64,000 bases of DNA. Source: Oscillospiraceae bacterium. Its GTDB lineage: Bacteria; Bacillota; Clostridia; Lachnospirales; Lachnospiraceae. The DNA lies in contig JAETOO010000008.1 of NCBI GenBank assembly GCA_021771715.1, positions 85,190 through 149,189 on the forward strand, written 5' to 3'. Made by a program: the position numbers and the translations under genes. Under the pieces are notes generated by a model. The model was not told the DNA's origin. It saw only the letters and a list, made by a program, of their open reading frames with translations, and searched no databases. Shown here piece by piece: positions 52,189-62,171 of the stretch. Position 1 is the stretch's first letter. Each line of letters begins with the position of its first letter.

Positions 52189-53613
52189 TTACGGATTCAG
52201 CCCCAGGAACTCCTCAAACTGCCTGCACAGCTCTGCCGCCGCGCGCTGCGTGCTCATCTCGCAGAAAATGCGCAGCAGCGGCTCCGTCCCGGAGAACCGC
52301 GCGATGATCCAGCCGCCGTTTCGGAAATACACCTTCACGCCGTCCAGGTACGACACCTTCTCGACCGGCTCCGCCAGCTCGGGCAGCCGCCGCTCTGTAA
52401 ACAGCAGCGTTTTCAGCTCCTCCTTGCGCTGCACCGTGAACTGGTAGGAGCGCTCCTCCATGTAGATGCTTCCGTACTCCTCCTCGATCTCCTTCGCGAG
52501 CTCGGAGAGCCGCTTCCCGGTGACCGCCACCATCTCCACGAGCAGCGATGCCGCGTAGATGCCGTCCTTGCCGTTGATATGGCCGCGCACGGTCAGGCCG
52601 CCCGAGGACTCGCCCCCGATGATCGCCCCTGTCTCCTGCATTTTCGCCGAGATGTGCTTAAAGCCCACCGGCACCTCGTAGCACGTCTCGCCGAACGATT
52701 CCGCCATGCGGTCCAGCACGTGCGTCGTCGCGACATTGCGCACCGCTGGACCGTGCCACCCTCTGTATTTGAGCAGGTAGTAGTACAGCAGCACGAGAAT
52801 GTCGTTCGCGTGCAGGTACTTCCCCGTGTCATCCACGACGCCGAGGCGGTCCGCGTCCCCGTCCGTCGCGATCCCCAGATCACACTCCATCTCGCGCACG
52901 TACGTGCACAGCTCCGTCAGCGCCCCTGCGCTCGGCGCCGGCATCCTGCGCCCGAACAGCGTATCGTGCGCCTCGTGGATCAGGTCGATCTCACAGCGGG
53001 CCGTCGACAGAATCGTTTTCATCGCCGTCTGGCTCACGCCGTACATCGGATCCAGCACGATGTGGAGCCCGCGGTCGCGGATCGCCTGCATGTCGATGTT
53101 CGCGATGATATTGTCGAGGTATTCGTTCAGCGGGTTAAACTCGGTGACATACCCCTCAGCCTTGGCCTGCGCATAATCGAGGTGCGCAATCGGCTCACCC
53201 GACTGCTCGATCGCGGCCGCGTACGCTTCGATCTCGCGCGTCTGCGTCTCGTCCGCGTCGCGCCCGCCGTACGTAAAGACCTTAAACCCATTGTAGATCG
53301 CCGGGTTGTGGCTCGCCGTCACCATCATCCCGTAGTGCAGCTTGTGCTTCTCCACGTAGAACATCACGAGCGGCGTCGGCGAGGAGCGGTTCACGAACAG
53401 CACCTTGATCTGCTCTGCCGCGAACACCTCGCACGCCCACTTGACTGCCTCCTTCGAGAGGAAGCGGCGGTCGTACCCGATCACGATCCCCTCCTGGTCC
53501 ACCTGCTCCCGCTTCATTTTCTCTGACATCGCCTTCGCCAGAAGCTGAATGTTCGCCCTTGTAAATTCGTCTCCGATCACGGCCCTCCAGCCGCCTGTCC
53601 CGAAATGAATCAT
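52189..53613 (-). CDS. Phosphoglucomutase/phosphomannomutase family enzyme
   Basis: A 474-residue alpha-D-phosphohexomutase. It has the phosphoserine loop TASHNP (Ser101), the metal loop DGDADR (251-256), the sugar-binding loop GGESSGG and the C-terminal phosphate loop FSGTEPLLRIFCE. It lies 30 bp downstream of the GH94 gene, so its likely job is isomerising the sugar-1-phosphate released there. The exact substrate (GlcNAc-1-P, Glc-1-P or Man-1-P) is an inference from the neighbour. Confidence 0.9.
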   Translation of the reverse strand: MIHFGTGGWRAVIGDEFTRANIQLLAKAMSEKMKREQVDQEGIVIGYDRRFLSKEAVKWACEVFAAEQIKVLFVNRSSPTPLVMFYVEKHKLHYGMMVTASHNPAIYNGFKVFTYGGRDADETQTREIEAYAAAIEQSGEPIAHLDYAQAKAEGYVTEFNPLNEYLDNIIANIDMQAIRDRGLHIVLDPMYGVSQTAMKTILSTARCEIDLIHEAHDTLFGRRMPAPSAGALTELCTYVREMECDLGIATDGDADRLGVVDDTGKYLHANDILVLLYYYLLKYRGWHGPAVRNVATTHVLDRMAESFGETCYEVPVGFKHISAKMQETGAIIGGESSGGLTVRGHINGKDGIYAASLLVEMVAVTGKRLSELAKEIEEEYGSIYMEERSYQFTVQRKEELKTLLFTERRLPELAEPVEKVSYLDGVKVYFRNGGWIIARFSGTEPLLRIFCEMSTQRAAAELCRQFEEFLGLNP

Positions 53614-53643
53614 AAAAACCCTCCCTTTCCTCCTGCAATACCG

Positions 53644-56043
53644 CTACACTGCGCTTCCCATGATCACGAGCACGTCGTGCTCCTCGCCCGGCGCAAAGGC
53701 TGATACGCGCTCTGCCCTCGCTCCGTCCACATACAGCTCCTTTACCCCCTTCATCACATGCTCCGGATTCCGCACCTTGATGTGATAGACGGCGCCTCTC
53801 CACTTGCGCACCGCGGTGAACCCTTCCCAGTCGGCCGGAATGCACGGGTCAATCAGCAGCTCGTCGAACTGCGGGCGGATTCCGAGCATATAGCGCGTCG
53901 CCGAGAAGTATGCCCAGCCGCCGCTCCCGGTCATAAACGGATGGCGCGCCCTTCCGTACGCCGTGTGGTCCTTTCCCATGATGAACTGGCAGTACGAGTA
54001 CGGCTCCGCCTCCCGGATCTCGATCTGATCATTCTGTCTCGCCGGGCAGAGCGCGTCGTAATACTTCATCGCGCGGTCCCCTCTTCCGAGCCGGCACTCG
54101 GCCGCCCACACCCAGGGATTCGGATGGCTGAAGATCGCCCCGTTCTCCTTGACGCCCGGATAGACGCGCGTCACGAACCCGACCTCCTCGTCCGGCACCG
54201 TGTACGACGGGCCGTTGAGCATCAGGCCGTACGGCGTGTACAGATAGCGGTCCACGTTGTCGAGCGCGCGCTCGCCCTGCTCCTGTGTCGCAGCGCCGCA
54301 GAGCACAGCCCACGCGTTTGACTCCAGATGGAGCTTTCCCTCCGGATCCGTGTGCGTGCCGATCGGCCGTCCGCTCCCCGTGAAGCCGCGCAGGAACCAC
54401 TCGCCGTCCCAGAGCTGCTCCCGGCAGATGCGCTTCACCTGCTCATACATCGATTCGTACCGCTCCACATCCGCCTGCTCCTGCTTCCGCCTCGCGGCCT
54501 CGAGAAAATGCTCCAGCGCCCACACGTGCAGGCAGGACACGAGCGCACTCTCGCCCCCGCCGAGGTTCAGACAGTCGTTCCAGTCGGCGCGCAGCCCCTT
54601 GCAGACTCCGTGTGCTCCGACCTGGCTCGCCGAGAAGTCAAGAATCCGCTTCATGTGCTCGTACACCGTGCCCTCTCCCTCGTCCGCGTAGCCGATGACC
54701 TGATCCAGAAACGCTTCGTCCCCGGTCTCCCGGACGTACTCCATGATCGACGGGATCAGCCAGAGCGCGTCATCCGAGCACGTGTCCTTGAGCCCGTGGA
54801 TCCGCTCGGACGCGTCCGGCACCGGCACAACCGTGGGCGACGTGAACGGCTTCTGCCCGTCATCCGGCTCAAACCACGCCGGGTCAAACAGGTGCAGCCC
54901 GTACCCGGCCGACACCAGCCCGTGCAGCAGCTGCTCAATCCTCTGGCGGCATTTTTCCGGGTTCGAGTGCGGCACGGTCATCGCATCCTGCGCGGTGTCG
55001 CGGTAGCCCAGTCCGGTGCGCCCGCCGACCTCGATGAAGGACGCAAACCGCGAAAACAGGATGTTGATCTCCGCCTGGTACAGATTCCACGTGTTCAGCA
55101 TCGTGTTCATCGCCTCGTTCGGCGTCTGAACCTGCAGCCTCGAAAACTTCTCCTCCCAGTACCCGGCGAGCTTTGACGCCGCGAGATCGACCTGCGCAAA
55201 GTCGGAATACTTCTCCCGGATCGGCAGCGCGTCCTCCCGCCTGCCCTCGCCGAGCAGAAATACCAGGCGAACCTCCTCCCCCGGCGCAAGCGTCAGCCGC
55301 TTCTGGAGCGCCCCGCAGTGGTTCCCGCCCTTCTCGAAGGAGCCGGTGCACGCGCCTGCCTCGACGACAGCCGGGTTCGTCTCCGTCCGGTAATTTCCGA
55401 TAAACCTGTCACGCACGCAGTCAAACCCGTCCGGCTCGAAGCTCGCCGTGAAATACTGGTAGCCAAACTCCTCATAGAACAGATCGTACTCGATCACGCC
55501 GTCCTCGTACGAGGAGCCGGACGCGTACAGGCTCATCTGAAAATTCTGATTGTCCATGTCAATGTGATGGAACGAAAATTCACAGTAGGAAAAGACGCTC
55601 AGAGTTCTCGGCACGTCGGAGCAGTTGCGCAGCTTCACGTCCCAGAGCTCGACCGCGTCGCCCAGCGGGATCAGAAGCCGCATGGACGACTGGATTCCCT
55701 TATAGTCACACTCGTAGACGGAGTACGACATGCCGTGGCGGCACCGGTACTTCGCCTGATCCAGCGGCTTGCCGACCGGCTGCCAAGAAATGCTCCAGTA
55801 ATCTCCGTCCGCGTCGTCCCGGATGTAGACGTAATGGCCGGGCCGGTCCATCGGCACGCCGTTCGGGCGGAACCGGGTGATCCGGTGATACTGCGGCGTC
55901 TTGTAGAAGACGTAGCCGCCGGCGGTATGGTTCACCACCGCGCACAGTTCCTCCACTCCGATATAGTTCGTCCACGAGACCGGGACGTCGACCCGGTCGA
56001 TCACGTACTCGCGGGCCGCGTTGTCAAAATGTCCGTATTGCAT
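53644..56043 (-). CDS. chbP: GH94 N,N'-diacetylchitobiose phosphorylase-like enzyme
   Basis: A 799-residue GH94 phosphorylase. From recall, it matches Vibrio chitobiose phosphorylase over many blocks: SWTNYIGVEELC, HRITRFRPNG, GDYWSISWQPVGKPL, FIEVGGRTGLGYRDTAQDA, HLFDPAWF, SPTVVPVP, IHGLKDTCSDDALWLIP, FVTRVYPGVKENGAIFSHPNPW. The catalytic acid Asp490 sits in GLRADWNDCLN. Cellobiose phosphorylases differ at these blocks. It would cleave chitobiose with phosphate into GlcNAc and alpha-GlcNAc-1-phosphate. The start at 56043 has AAGGAG 9 bp upstream. It heads the 12-kb cluster. Confidence 0.85.
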   Translation of the reverse strand: MQYGHFDNAAREYVIDRVDVPVSWTNYIGVEELCAVVNHTAGGYVFYKTPQYHRITRFRPNGVPMDRPGHYVYIRDDADGDYWSISWQPVGKPLDQAKYRCRHGMSYSVYECDYKGIQSSMRLLIPLGDAVELWDVKLRNCSDVPRTLSVFSYCEFSFHHIDMDNQNFQMSLYASGSSYEDGVIEYDLFYEEFGYQYFTASFEPDGFDCVRDRFIGNYRTETNPAVVEAGACTGSFEKGGNHCGALQKRLTLAPGEEVRLVFLLGEGRREDALPIREKYSDFAQVDLAASKLAGYWEEKFSRLQVQTPNEAMNTMLNTWNLYQAEINILFSRFASFIEVGGRTGLGYRDTAQDAMTVPHSNPEKCRQRIEQLLHGLVSAGYGLHLFDPAWFEPDDGQKPFTSPTVVPVPDASERIHGLKDTCSDDALWLIPSIMEYVRETGDEAFLDQVIGYADEGEGTVYEHMKRILDFSASQVGAHGVCKGLRADWNDCLNLGGGESALVSCLHVWALEHFLEAARRKQEQADVERYESMYEQVKRICREQLWDGEWFLRGFTGSGRPIGTHTDPEGKLHLESNAWAVLCGAATQEQGERALDNVDRYLYTPYGLMLNGPSYTVPDEEVGFVTRVYPGVKENGAIFSHPNPWVWAAECRLGRGDRAMKYYDALCPARQNDQIEIREAEPYSYCQFIMGKDHTAYGRARHPFMTGSGGWAYFSATRYMLGIRPQFDELLIDPCIPADWEGFTAVRKWRGAVYHIKVRNPEHVMKGVKELYVDGARAERVSAFAPGEEHDVLVIMGSAV

Positions 56044-56095
56044 AGGCTCACACTCCTTCTCCTCTGTTGTGCGCAGAGTCACGCTATTTTCTTAT

Positions 56096-56135
56096 AGTAT
56101 AAAAGAACGGACAGGATTTTTCTACTGTCCGTTCT
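56096..56135 (-). promoter_or_regulatory. Terminator/operator palindrome over the chbP promoter
   Basis: A perfect 11-bp inverted repeat AGAACGGACAG/CTGTCCGTTCT (56104-56135) with a 10-nt centre. On the minus strand it is followed by TTTTAT, so it can terminate the upstream acyltransferase transcript, and TATACT (56096-56101) directly after it is a plausible -10 for chbP. The -35 would fall inside the palindrome. The remainder of 56136-56325 shows no gene. Confidence 0.6.
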
Positions 56136-56325
56136 GGGAAAATTTGATTTGTATTGCAGAGATTGTCACAGTTCTGGCATTCAGGACGAGAAGATCCTTC
56201 GGCGGTTGCTTAACTATAAGGCATTAGCTGTTTAAATCATAGCCCAGTTCCTACTACAATCATAATCAATATTCAGCTGAATCATAACCAAGTTTATATC
56301 GGCTTTTTCCAGTGATTTATTGTAG

Positions 56326-57426
56326 TCATCTGCGAGATGCGATACGATTTTTCACGTGTCCGATGCACCAGTGCGCCGCGTCGCGGAGGAAGTAGAGTAC
56401 GGATGCGCCTCCGAGGGAGGCGAGGAAGACCGCGGGGACCACAAGCAGGTAGTAGTAGAAGCGGTCTGGAACGGCCGGGACGCATGGCTTCAGGTAGACC
56501 TTGTAGACGATCTGGTCGAAGATCCAGGAGATCAGGTAGAGGCCGAGCGACACCTTCGAGATGTAGAGCAGCGCCTCCTGCACGAACTGCGGCCATCTGA
56601 CGGGGCGCAGGTGCAGAAGCAGGGTGAACAGCAGGACCGCGGTGATCAGGTTCTCTCCGCCCCAGCTGCAGTTTGTGCCCCAGAGGAAGGTTCCGCCGTA
56701 GCTGCGGTAGTAATTGTAGGCGCCGAAGCCTGCGACCGCGAGCAGCAGAAGCGCCAGGTTCTTCCGTTTGCTGACCGACCAGCCGTACTCCCGCAGATAG
56801 ACCCCGATGAAGTAGTACGTGATCGGGTACATCCCCGTGAAAAACGAGGGCACCAGCTTGTTGTAGTCGTCCCCGGCAGACGGCAGCAGCCACCAGCTGG
56901 GGTCTGTCAGGTTAAAATTGTTCACCAGCTTCGGCAGCAGCGTGAGCGCCGCCATCGTGAGCACCAGTGCTTTTTTCTGGCGCTGATTTTCCAGTCCGTG
57001 GTACGCGAGGTTCAGAAACGGGATCAGCAAAAACAGCCCGATGTACATCTCGATATACCACGAGTAGTTTGCGCCCTTGAACGCGAGGATCGCAAGCAGC
57101 GCCGAATACAGCGTCATCTCTTCCCCCTGCACATACCGCTTGAACAGCAGGCAGGCAATGCTCGCGAGCACGTAGATCTCCAGCGTCTTCCACAGCCCCC
57201 TGTAATACTTCCGCGACAGCCGTTTCTGCCACATCAGAAAGCCGGTCAGGATCATGAACAGCGGAACGCAGGTCATAAACAGCGAGCGGTACATGCACAT
57301 CACCAGCATCTGCCCGCCTGCGACCGTCTGCCCGTAAAAACCGCTGTTCAGCAGAAAGTGCACCGACACCACACTGAAAACCGCCACACAGCGAATCAAA
57401 TCCGCGTTCGGATTCCGCTCCTTCAT
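56326..57426 (-). CDS. Acyltransferase family 3 membrane protein
   Basis: A 366-residue protein with about ten membrane helices, opening MKERNPNADLIRCVAVFSVV, matching the acyltransferase-3 family (the Asp/Arg opening and VSVHFLLNSGFYG where most members have an HxxxR-type motif). Such proteins O-acetylate surface polysaccharides or lipids. The start at 57426 has AGGAGGA upstream. It is downstream of the CmpB-like gene with a 130-bp gap. Acceptor is unknown. Confidence 0.85.
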   Translation of the reverse strand: MKERNPNADLIRCVAVFSVVSVHFLLNSGFYGQTVAGGQMLVMCMYRSLFMTCVPLFMILTGFLMWQKRLSRKYYRGLWKTLEIYVLASIACLLFKRYVQGEEMTLYSALLAILAFKGANYSWYIEMYIGLFLLIPFLNLAYHGLENQRQKKALVLTMAALTLLPKLVNNFNLTDPSWWLLPSAGDDYNKLVPSFFTGMYPITYYFIGVYLREYGWSVSKRKNLALLLLAVAGFGAYNYYRSYGGTFLWGTNCSWGGENLITAVLLFTLLLHLRPVRWPQFVQEALLYISKVSLGLYLISWIFDQIVYKVYLKPCVPAVPDRFYYYLLVVPAVFLASLGGASVLYFLRDAAHWCIGHVKNRIASRR

Positions 57427-57556
57427 AGCTCTGCTCCTCCTGTCATTCACACGACTCTGCGACTGCATAACCGCCCAGCTGTTTCCCCATTCACTCCGCA
57501 CAGCTTCGCGCCACAGATGCCCGTTTCTCCACCACTCCACACCCTAGACTGTCCCG

Positions 57557-58879
57557 TCATTTCACAACCTTCGCCTTGGGATAAATCCGCTTCATCCGCT
57601 CGTCGGGGAAGTGCTCGTCGAGCAGCTCCCCGATCTGCGTCTGCGGTTCACTTCCGCTCTGGCGCGCCGTGTAGCGCACCAGCGCACACGCGGAGATCAT
57701 CATGTTGGCCGACATCAGCACGATCAGCATCCAGGTCAGGGCCGGCCCGATCTTCCTGGGGATCTTCTCGACCCAGTGCGAGAGGAACGGGTAGACGCCC
57801 TTCAGCCAGACGACGGCCGCGATCCCCCAGAAAAAGCAGTACAGCAGGTTGATCCGGCCCGCGAGGTTGAACGGGATCTTGCTGTAATCCCAGAAGGACG
57901 CGCCGAACACGAGCTCGGTGAAGACGCTGCACAGATATTCGTACGTACCGCCGACCACCGTTCCGTAAAAAAAGAGGTAGCGGTCACTTTTATCCTTATA
58001 TTTATAGAGGAAGCCTGTCAGCATCGCGCAGGCCAGTCCCCAGACCACGCTGAACGGCCCGTACACAACGCTGCTCCGGCTCATCCACGTGCCCAGCGAA
58101 AACCGGCAGAACACCGTCTCGACCAGATCCCCCAGGAACGACCCGAGCAGAAACAGCCAGACGATCTTGTAGAAGCCACAGCCCTCCGCGAACCTCGTCT
58201 TCTCCTTCTTCTCCTCGGCGGCCTTCGCCTCCAGGATCTTGCCGGTCTCCAGGTTCGGGTAGTTCCGCTCGAGTCGGCGGCGGATGCTGCGCGTGATCGC
58301 ATTGCCGAACGAGTCCGAGACCATGTGCATGCTCTCCGTGAGCCCGGCCACCCGGTTGACATACCGTCTCCACTTCCACACGACCGCGAGCACGCCGGAC
58401 AAGTCGATACAGAACACAATGCAGAGCACCAACAGCAGGATTCTTCCCAGGTTCTCCGGAATCACGTACACCAGCTCCAGCAGCAGCGTGTTCCCCGCAT
58501 AGAGCACGAACACCGCGCCCACGCCGAACGCCAGCAGATGCTGCAGCGTGATGTAGCCTCCGAATCCAAAGCGGTATTCGCTGTAATCCCGCCACCTGCG
58601 GTGAAAGATATGCTCCAGCACAATGCCGGTCACCACAGTCAGGAAGGAGGCGAGCACCATGCCCCCGACAAACAGAAAGACAGGCTGATCCTTCAGCTCC
58701 ATCAGAAAAATGCTGTCCACAACAGCCGTGACGCCATACACCGGGCACACGGGCAGGCTCAGCACGCCCGTGTTGTAAAACGCCTTCCGCTTGACGGCAG
58801 CCACCGCCACGCCAAGCCCCCAGCCGAGCACCGAATAAATCAGGAACAGCCACAGCAGCTCATAATACGTATACTCCAT
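57557..58879 (-). CDS. Putative ABC-transporter-type membrane protein, CmpB family, duplicated
   Basis: A 440-residue membrane protein annotated in databases as putative ABC transporter permease (CmpB, PF06541 type). Two similar halves are visible: one starting LFLIYSVLGWGLGVAVAAVKRKAFYNTGVLSLPVCPVYGV and one LFLLGSFLGDLVETVFCRFSLGTWMSRSSVVYGPFSVVWG. Both share the G-W/D-x-E and LPVxPVYG/VYGPFSxVWG pattern, so the protein is an internal duplication. No ATPase partner is adjacent. The ATG at 58879 has GGGAAGAGG upstream. Confidence 0.8.
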   Translation of the reverse strand: MEYTYYELLWLFLIYSVLGWGLGVAVAAVKRKAFYNTGVLSLPVCPVYGVTAVVDSIFLMELKDQPVFLFVGGMVLASFLTVVTGIVLEHIFHRRWRDYSEYRFGFGGYITLQHLLAFGVGAVFVLYAGNTLLLELVYVIPENLGRILLLVLCIVFCIDLSGVLAVVWKWRRYVNRVAGLTESMHMVSDSFGNAITRSIRRRLERNYPNLETGKILEAKAAEEKKEKTRFAEGCGFYKIVWLFLLGSFLGDLVETVFCRFSLGTWMSRSSVVYGPFSVVWGLACAMLTGFLYKYKDKSDRYLFFYGTVVGGTYEYLCSVFTELVFGASFWDYSKIPFNLAGRINLLYCFFWGIAAVVWLKGVYPFLSHWVEKIPRKIGPALTWMLIVLMSANMMISACALVRYTARQSGSEPQTQIGELLDEHFPDERMKRIYPKAKVVK

Positions 58880-58945
58880 AATCCTCTTCCCTGCTCCCGC
58901 ACCCAAGCGAATGCAGGATTTTCCCTTTCCTTCTATCCATTGAGT

Positions 58946-58974
58946 AATGTAACATCTCCATACAGGGAAGTCAA
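58946..58974 (-). promoter_or_regulatory. Promoter of the CmpB-like gene
   Basis: TTGACT (58969-58974) and TACATT (58946-58951) with a 17-bp spacer on the minus strand, about 67 bp upstream of the start codon. Confidence 0.7.
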
Positions 58975-59026
58975 TTTAAGAATTTCGAAATATTTTTTGC
59001 CGCAGGCAACCAGCCAGGCCTTCTCC

Positions 59027-62000
59027 TTATTTTGCGTACTTTTTGAAGTTCTCCGCCTGTTCAAGAACCTCTTTATACACATCGTCAATCGTTACTGGAG
59101 GATACTCAAACTCATCAAGCAGAAGAATTAAGTCCACTTGTAGATTCGCCTTTATGTCCTCACGGGTAGACCAGTCGGTGTAACGGGACTTATCATCAAC
59201 GATTACCTTAATCCGTTTGGAAAGTTCAATCATCTTATCGTCAGGGTACTCAAACTCATATTTCTTAGAAACAGCCTTTAAAATATCATAGAACGCCTTT
59301 TCCTCATAGTCGATACCCATTTCTTTAAAGGAGCTTTTCTCCGCCTTAAGCTCAGAAAGGAGCTGTGCAAGCTGCTCCGCAACATCGTCAAGAACCTCAT
59401 TGGCATAAGCCTCGTCACGGCGGCGATTGTTATATTCATCGACTACACGTTTCAGTCTGTCCGAAAACTCCATACCCATAATCTTATTGACCTTCTTAAA
59501 CTCGTCTATTGCCTGAGAGAGGAGTCTTTGCAGTATCTTAATTTTCGTATTGGGTAGCTGAATGGCGTTTATCTTATTCATATATTCATCACTGAAAATA
59601 TCGACAGAAATATGCTTCCCGGTTTCAAACAGCTCCTCAATCCCATCTGACTGGATTGCATCTTCCAGCATTTGACGTACACGGGAATTCATCTGCTCAA
59701 TATCTGGGACGTCGCCTTTTGTAAGTTTGAAAAGGATAGAACGAACAGCACAATAAAAATGTATGTAGTCCTTATCCTCATCGGAGAATTTCTCACTGGA
59801 ACTACAAAGATTAAACGCTTGCTTCATTCTCTTGACAGCAGCCATGAACCGTCTTTCCAATTCTTCTGAGAGCTGCACATACTCAACTGCACGATTTAAG
59901 CAGGCAAGCTGCTCGGTTGGCGAGCCGATAAAGAAATCGCTGCTGTTGAAGTTGTGGAACATCTGGCCGAGAACATCCAACTGGTCTTTGACGATAGTGA
60001 TAGACTGCTCTACACCTTCAAATTCCTCACTCTCAAAGTTCGTGTACTTCTTGAGAGCCATATTCATATTCTTTTTAATGCCGATATAATCAACAATCAA
60101 TCCTTTTTCCTTGCCTTCACACACACGGTTGACACGGGAAATCGTCTGAATAAGCGTATGCTGCTGGATAGGCTTGTCTATATAAATCGTATCAAGCTCA
60201 GGAACATCAAACCCGGTCAGCCACATATCCACCACAATGGCAATCTTGAAATTGGACTTTGGATTTTTGAACTGGCGGTCAAACTCTTTACGGTCGTCTT
60301 TCGTGCCGAGCATATTAAACAGTTCTTTTTCATCGTCCTTATTACGAGTCATAACCAATTTGATTTTCTCCATCGGCTTTAACTCTTTTTTATCCTTTTC
60401 ACTCAAAGTCACGCCGTCATCGCAGATTTTCTTTTCTGTCCACTCCGGTCTGAGTTCCCTGATAATCTTGTATAGGTCATACGCTATAAAACGGTTGGAG
60501 CATACAAACATCGCTTTGCCGGCAACTGTAGCGCCTTCAGCTACACGGGTCTCATAGTGCTCAATGAAATCCTCCGCAACTGTACGAAGCCGGTCAGGAT
60601 CGCCAATGATTACTTCCATATTGGCAACCGCCTTTTGGCTTTCCTCTATCTGATGTTCATTTGCACCCTCACGCTCGCACTGAGCATAGTATTCTTCAAT
60701 CTGCCTTACCTTCTCCTGGTCAAGCGTGACCTTAGCTGCACGACCATCATAAACGAGATTGACGGTAATACCATCACGCACTGCCTCGGTCATTGTATAA
60801 GCATCAACAACAGCGCCGAACACCTCTATCGTGCCATCGACCGGAGTCCCGGTAAAGCCAACATAAGTAGCATTCGGCAGTGAATTGTGCAGATACTTTG
60901 CAAAGCCATAGGTTCTTTCCACACCGGACTCTGTAATTCTTACTTTTTGGTCGAGGTTGATTTGGCTTCTATGTGCTTCATCGGAAATGCAGATAACGTT
61001 TGTCCTATCCGTAAGGAGCTGCAAATCCTCCGTAAATTTCTGAATGGTTGTCAGATATACGCCACCGCTTGCCCTGCCCTGAAGTTCCTGACGAAGTTCC
61101 TCCCGGGACTCAATACTCACAACCGTTTCATCACCGATATATTTCTTTGAGCCTACAAACTGCTTGGAAAGCTGATCGTCAAGGTCAGTTCTGTCTGTGA
61201 TAATCAGAATCGTCGGGGAAGAGAAGTATTTGCTTTTCATCAGCATACGGGTAAGAAACAGCATAGTATAGCTCTTACCACACCCGGTAGCGCCGAAGTA
61301 TGTACCACCTTTTCCGTCTCCTTCCGGACGAAGATGAGCCTTGATATTTTCATAGAGCTTTTTAACCGCAAAAAACTGAGGATAGCGGCATACGATTTTC
61401 AAATCCTTATCAGAGTTGTCCGGGAAGTAGATAAAATCCTTAATCACTTCCAGCAGCCGGTCTTTGCGAAAAAGTCCCTTAATCATCGTCACAAGGGAAT
61501 TGATACCATCCAGTTCTTTATCGTCCGCATTGATTTTTCTCCACGCATAGAAGAAATCATACGGACTAAAGAGAGAACCGTACTTATTGTTTGCTCCGTC
61601 GCTGATTACAACGAAAGCGTTATACTTAAAAATTTCAGGAATGTCTCTGCAATAGCGGACAGTAAGCTGCTTATAAGCGTCCATTATCGTTGTGGTTTCT
61701 TTTACCGCACTTTTAAACTCAAGAACAACAACAGGAATACCATTTACGAACACAATGCCATCGGGAATACGAAGCTGATTGTCAATACCCTCAATTTCAA
61801 ACTGATTGACCACCTTGAAAATATTGTTTTCAGGAGTGTTAAAATCAATAAATTCAATATGCAGGTCTTTCTGCGCCCTGTCCTCACGGTTGAGCGTATA
61901 GCCATTGCAGATATACTTATATACCGCCTTATTCGCCTCGTAAATCGTACCGGAAATGTTCCGCAGCATAAGAATGATACTTTCCACCTCACCTGGTGTA

Positions 62001-62167
62001 ATACCTTCCTTTGCATAGCGGTTATAAAGGTATTGCTTCAAATCGTCAGTGAGCAGAACCTCCGTCCTTTCTCTGTGAATTTGGTCGCCGCTTACATAGA
62101 TGTAACCCTCGTCCTTAAACAACTCCATGATGGACATTTCCAATGCGTGTTCATTAAAATTTGCCAT
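59027..62167 (-). CDS. hsdR: Type I restriction endonuclease subunit R
   Basis: A 1046-residue HsdR. The N-terminal PD-(D/E)XK nuclease has Asp136 (IPDGIVF), Glu150 and Lys152 (VVLEFKSA). The SF2 motor follows with Walker A GATGCGKS (292-299) and DEAH (396-399), then motif VI TISRVNRVCEGKEKG and a helical C-terminal domain that docks on HsdM. All catalytic residues are intact. Its ATG is 4 bp from the next gene's stop. HsdM and HsdS are not in the window and should lie to the right or elsewhere. GC is lower than in the rest. Confidence 0.95.
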   Translation of the reverse strand: MANFNEHALEMSIMELFKDEGYIYVSGDQIHRERTEVLLTDDLKQYLYNRYAKEGITPGEVESIILMLRNISGTIYEANKAVYKYICNGYTLNREDRAQKDLHIEFIDFNTPENNIFKVVNQFEIEGIDNQLRIPDGIVFVNGIPVVVLEFKSAVKETTTIMDAYKQLTVRYCRDIPEIFKYNAFVVISDGANNKYGSLFSPYDFFYAWRKINADDKELDGINSLVTMIKGLFRKDRLLEVIKDFIYFPDNSDKDLKIVCRYPQFFAVKKLYENIKAHLRPEGDGKGGTYFGATGCGKSYTMLFLTRMLMKSKYFSSPTILIITDRTDLDDQLSKQFVGSKKYIGDETVVSIESREELRQELQGRASGGVYLTTIQKFTEDLQLLTDRTNVICISDEAHRSQINLDQKVRITESGVERTYGFAKYLHNSLPNATYVGFTGTPVDGTIEVFGAVVDAYTMTEAVRDGITVNLVYDGRAAKVTLDQEKVRQIEEYYAQCEREGANEHQIEESQKAVANMEVIIGDPDRLRTVAEDFIEHYETRVAEGATVAGKAMFVCSNRFIAYDLYKIIRELRPEWTEKKICDDGVTLSEKDKKELKPMEKIKLVMTRNKDDEKELFNMLGTKDDRKEFDRQFKNPKSNFKIAIVVDMWLTGFDVPELDTIYIDKPIQQHTLIQTISRVNRVCEGKEKGLIVDYIGIKKNMNMALKKYTNFESEEFEGVEQSITIVKDQLDVLGQMFHNFNSSDFFIGSPTEQLACLNRAVEYVQLSEELERRFMAAVKRMKQAFNLCSSSEKFSDEDKDYIHFYCAVRSILFKLTKGDVPDIEQMNSRVRQMLEDAIQSDGIEELFETGKHISVDIFSDEYMNKINAIQLPNTKIKILQRLLSQAIDEFKKVNKIMGMEFSDRLKRVVDEYNNRRRDEAYANEVLDDVAEQLAQLLSELKAEKSSFKEMGIDYEEKAFYDILKAVSKKYEFEYPDDKMIELSKRIKVIVDDKSRYTDWSTREDIKANLQVDLILLLDEFEYPPVTIDDVYKEVLEQAENFKKYAK

Positions 62168-62171
62168 TAGT

